From the NCBI RefSeq assembly GCF_900112825.1, contig NZ_FONE01000005.1, forward strand, positions 70,779 to 110,555: a stretch of DNA of 39,777 bases, in the 5' to 3' direction. Of this stretch, positions 37,044-39,777 are shown piece after piece. The notes below the pieces were generated by a model. The model was not told the origin of the DNA and did no database searches. It saw only the letters and a list, made by a program, of their open reading frames with translations. Position numbers and translations under genes: made by a program. Positions within the stretch are counted from its first letter, which is position 1, and each line of letters begins with the position of its first letter. This DNA is from Nitrosomonas sp. Nm166 (GTDB lineage: Bacteria; Pseudomonadota; Gammaproteobacteria; Burkholderiales; Nitrosomonadaceae).

Positions 37044-37514
37044 ATGCCAAGACGTAGAGAAGTTCCAAAACGTGAGATTCTGCCGGATCCTAAATACCAT
37101 AATGTAGAATTGGCAAAATTTGTTAATGTTCTCATGACGCGCGGTAAAAAGTCGGTGGCAGAGAGAATTATTTACGGGGCGCTTGATCACATAGAGAAGA
37201 AAACAGGTAGTGATCCATTGGAAGTGTTTACTCAGGCATTAACCAATGTGCGGCCAATGGTAGAAGTTAAAAGTCGCCGTGTTGGCGGTGCTAATTATCA
37301 GGTTCCAGTTGAAGTAAGATCAGTGCGGCGTAATGCATTGGCCATGAGATGGCTTCGGGATGCCGCTAGGAAAAGAAGCGAAAAATCTATGGATGCGCGA
37401 TTGGCTGGTGAATTGGCTGAGGCAGCTGAAGGGCGAGGCGGCGCTGTTAAAAAACGTGAAGAAGTGCATAGAATGGCCGAATCGAACAAGGCATTTTCAC
37501 ATTTTAGATTTTAA
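37044..37514 (+). CDS. rpsG: 30S ribosomal protein S7
   Basis: The 156-residue head-domain primary 16S-binding protein. [31 protein letters not shown] and the C-terminal [15 protein letters not shown] are typical. GAGG lies 8-11 nt before the ATG. It is 61 nt after rpsL. Confidence 0.98.
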   Translation: MPRRREVPKREILPDPKYHNVELAKFVNVLMTRGKKSVAERIIYGALDHIEKKTGSDPLEVFTQALTNVRPMVEVKSRRVGGANYQVPVEVRSVRRNALAMRWLRDAARKRSEKSMDARLAGELAEAAEGRGGAVKKREEVHRMAESNKAFSHFRF

Positions 37515-37571
37515 GTTTTGGTTGATTAAAGAATCCATTCATAAATTGAAATAAACGTAGGGCATTAGACT

Positions 37572-39662
37572 GTGGCAAGAAAAACTCCCATAGAACGATA
37601 CAGAAACATCGGCATTATGGCGCATATTGATGCTGGTAAAACAACTACCACTGAACGTGTGCTTTTTTACACTGGCGTATCTCATAAGCTCGGTGAAGTT
37701 CATGAAGGTGCGGCTACTATGGACTGGATGGAGCAAGAGCAAGAGAGAGGAATTACGATTACTTCTGCTGCCACAACTTGTTTCTGGAAAGGAATGGCTG
37801 GGAATTACCCGGAGCATCGGATTAATATCATCGATACACCCGGGCACGTGGATTTTACCATTGAGGTCGAGCGATCCTTGCGCGTTCTGGACGGAGCTTG
37901 TACGGTATTTTGTGCAGTAGGGGGTGTGCAACCACAAACTGAAACGGTCTGGAGGCAGGCAAATAAATATAAAGTTCCGCGATTGGCATTTGTTAATAAG
38001 ATGGATCGATCGGGTGCTAATTTCATGCGTGTATATGAGCAGATCAAAGCGCGGCTTAAAGCTGCACCCGTGCCAATACAATTACCAATAGGCGCTGAGG
38101 ATAAGTTCGAAGGTGTTGTCGACTTGATAAAGATGAAAGCTATCTACTGGGATGCTGAAAGCCTCGGAACGAAGTTTGAGGAGCGTGAGATACCTGCCAG
38201 TCTCGAAGCGGACGCTCAAGCATGGCGCGAAAAAATGGTAGAAACAGCAGCAGAGGCAAGTGAAGATTTGATGGATAAATATCTTGAGAATGGAGATTTG
38301 GAAATTTCCGAGATCAAGAGTGGTTTACGTATGCGCACCATTAATAATGAAATAGTGCCCATGTTGTGTGGAACTGCCTTTAAAAATAAAGGCGTACAAG
38401 CCATGCTGGATGCAGTCATTGATTACATGCCATCACCCACCGATATTCTGGCGATTCAAGGAGAGAATGAAAGTGGAGAAGTCGATAAAAGGATTGCAGA
38501 CGATAAAGAGCCATTTTCAGCATTAGCTTTCAAGATTGCAACAGATCCCTATGTGGGTCAGCTTATATTTTTTAGAGTGTATTCAGGCATCGTCACTTCA
38601 GGTGATACTATCTATAATCCAGTCAAAGGAAAAAAAGAAAGGATTGGCAGATTGCTGCAGATGCACGCCAATCAGCGAGATGAGATCAAGGAAGTTCGAG
38701 CAGGAGATATTGCGGCAGCCGTCGGTCTAAAGGATGTGGTGACGGGCGATACTTTATGTGATCTACAAAAAATTATTACCTTGGAAAAAATGGATTTTCC
38801 AGAGCCTGTTATCCATGTTGCAGTTGAGCCAAAAACTAAAATGGATCAGGAGAAAATGGGTATTGCATTGAATAGACTTGCGCAAGAAGATCCTTCATTT
38901 AGAGTTCGAACAGACGAAGAATCTGGGCAAACAATTATTTCTGGAATGGGTGAATTGCATCTGGAAATTATCGTTGATCGCATGAAACGTGAGTTTGGTG
39001 TAGAAGCCAATGTGGGAGCACCTCAAGTTGCTTACCGTGAAGCAATAAGAAAGCAGGTTGAGATAGAAGGGAAATTTGTTAAACAAACCGGTGGTCGCGG
39101 GCAATATGGTCATGTATGGCTTAGAATGGAGCCAAATGAGGCTGGAAAAGGTTTTGAATTTGTCGATGAAATCAAAGGTGGAGTAGTCCCACGTGAATAT
39201 ATACCTGCCGTTGAAAAAGGTTTGTTAGAAACTCTTCCAAGTGGAGTATTGGCCGGATATCCAGTGGTAGATATAAAGGTTGCCCTCTTTGATGGTTCAT
39301 ATCATGATGTTGACTCTAATGAAAATGCATTTAAGATGGCAGCATCTATAGCGTTCAAGGATGGAATGCGGAAAGCAAACCCAGTTTTGCTGGAGCCCAT
39401 GATGGCTGTTGAAGTAGAGACCCCCGAAGACTTTATGGGAAATGTTGTGGGCGATCTATCATCAAGACGTGGCATGATACAAGGCATGGAAGATGTTCCC
39501 GGATTTAAAGTAGTTCGGGCTGAGGTGCCATTAGCTGAGATGTTTGGGTATTCAACAGCATTGAGATCAGCAACGCAGGGTAGGGCTACTTACTCTATGG
39601 AGTTTAAGCATTACTCTGAAGCTCCTAAGAATGTGGCAGAAGCCATAATAAATAAAAAGTAA
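37572..39662 (+). CDS. fusA: Translation elongation factor G
   Basis: The 696-residue GTPase drives translocation on the ribosome. G-domain motifs are [21 protein letters not shown] and [10 protein letters not shown]; domain IV ([12 protein letters not shown]) and the C-terminal [16 protein letters not shown] are complete. The start is GTG at 37572 ([14 protein letters not shown]). It is 57 nt after rpsG. Confidence 0.98.
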   Translation: MARKTPIERYRNIGIMAHIDAGKTTTTERVLFYTGVSHKLGEVHEGAATMDWMEQEQERGITITSAATTCFWKGMAGNYPEHRINIIDTPGHVDFTIEVERSLRVLDGACTVFCAVGGVQPQTETVWRQANKYKVPRLAFVNKMDRSGANFMRVYEQIKARLKAAPVPIQLPIGAEDKFEGVVDLIKMKAIYWDAESLGTKFEEREIPASLEADAQAWREKMVETAAEASEDLMDKYLENGDLEISEIKSGLRMRTINNEIVPMLCGTAFKNKGVQAMLDAVIDYMPSPTDILAIQGENESGEVDKRIADDKEPFSALAFKIATDPYVGQLIFFRVYSGIVTSGDTIYNPVKGKKERIGRLLQMHANQRDEIKEVRAGDIAAAVGLKDVVTGDTLCDLQKIITLEKMDFPEPVIHVAVEPKTKMDQEKMGIALNRLAQEDPSFRVRTDEESGQTIISGMGELHLEIIVDRMKREFGVEANVGAPQVAYREAIRKQVEIEGKFVKQTGGRGQYGHVWLRMEPNEAGKGFEFVDEIKGGVVPREYIPAVEKGLLETLPSGVLAGYPVVDIKVALFDGSYHDVDSNENAFKMAASIAFKDGMRKANPVLLEPMMAVEVETPEDFMGNVVGDLSSRRGMIQGMEDVPGFKVVRAEVPLAEMFGYSTALRSATQGRATYSMEFKHYSEAPKNVAEAIINKK

Positions 39663-39692
39663 TCGAATTTATAGAATGTAAAGGAACAAGTG

Positions 39693-39777
39693 ATGGCAAA
39701 AAGTAAATTTGAGCGTTCGAAGCCACATGTTAATGTAGGAACGATAGGGCATGTTGATCATGGTAAGACGACGCTGA
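39693..39777 (+). CDS. tuf: Elongation factor Tu, N-terminal part (3' end outside window)
   Basis: The frame begins ATG at 39693 with AAGGA 8-12 nt upstream, 30 nt after fusA. It reads [20 protein letters not shown] and then VDHGKTTL, the EF-Tu N-terminus with its P-loop. The rest of the gene lies beyond the window. Confidence 0.96.
   Translation, partial: MAKSKFERSKPHVNVGTIGHVDHGKTTL

Overview
The window reads as chromosomal DNA of a betaproteobacterium. A member of the Nitrosomonadaceae (Nitrosomonas-like ammonia oxidiser) is the best guess. This is inference from a group 3d-type hox/hyp hydrogenase cluster, the gyrA-serC-...-tyrA supraoperon and the rpsL-rpsG-fusA-tuf order; no 16S or amo gene is present to confirm it.

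Layout. (1) 1-3077: the 3' end of a chemotaxis receptor (+), a short orphan FecR-like protein and an outer-membrane-barrel-like protein (both -). (2) 3078-21327, all on the minus strand: a bidirectional NAD-linked [NiFe] hydrogenase locus in transcription order hoxF-hoxU-hoxY-hoxH-hoxW-hypA-hypB-hypF(short), then an interruption, then hypC-hypD-hypE-hypX. The structural genes make the diaphorase (HoxFU) and hydrogenase (HoxYH) modules. HoxW trims HoxH, HypA/B deliver nickel, HypF/E/C/D build the Fe(CN)2CO centre and HypX supplies CO in air. (3) 7235-13880 is the interruption, an accessory island of about 6.6 kb between hypF and hypC. It encodes an M43-type metalloprotease, a small unknown protein and an M28-type metallopeptidase. 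Both enzymes end in a seven-repeat lectin-like beta-propeller, and the DNA for the two propellers is almost identical over about 1,033 bp. Decayed transposase fragments lie on both sides of this cargo. (4) 21471-22130: a vapBC toxin-antitoxin pair with a palindromic operator, divergent from hoxF. (5) 22296-32076, minus strand: gyrA-serC-serA-pheA-hisC-aroF-tyrA, a serine/aromatic amino acid supraoperon, with an AT-rich gene of unknown function attached 9 nt behind tyrA. (6) 32357-36351, plus strand: argD-argF-argG (ornithine to argininosuccinate) and a YajQ-family gene. (7) 36431-39777: the str operon (rpsL, rpsG, fusA, start of tuf) with a consensus-like promoter and a terminator-like hairpin in the rpsL leader.

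The most unusual region is the protease/propeller island inside the hyp operon. Two unrelated zinc peptidase folds carry the same, apparently recently homogenised, carbohydrate-binding-type propeller and flank a small conserved-looking partner. No tRNA, rRNA or CRISPR array was seen.
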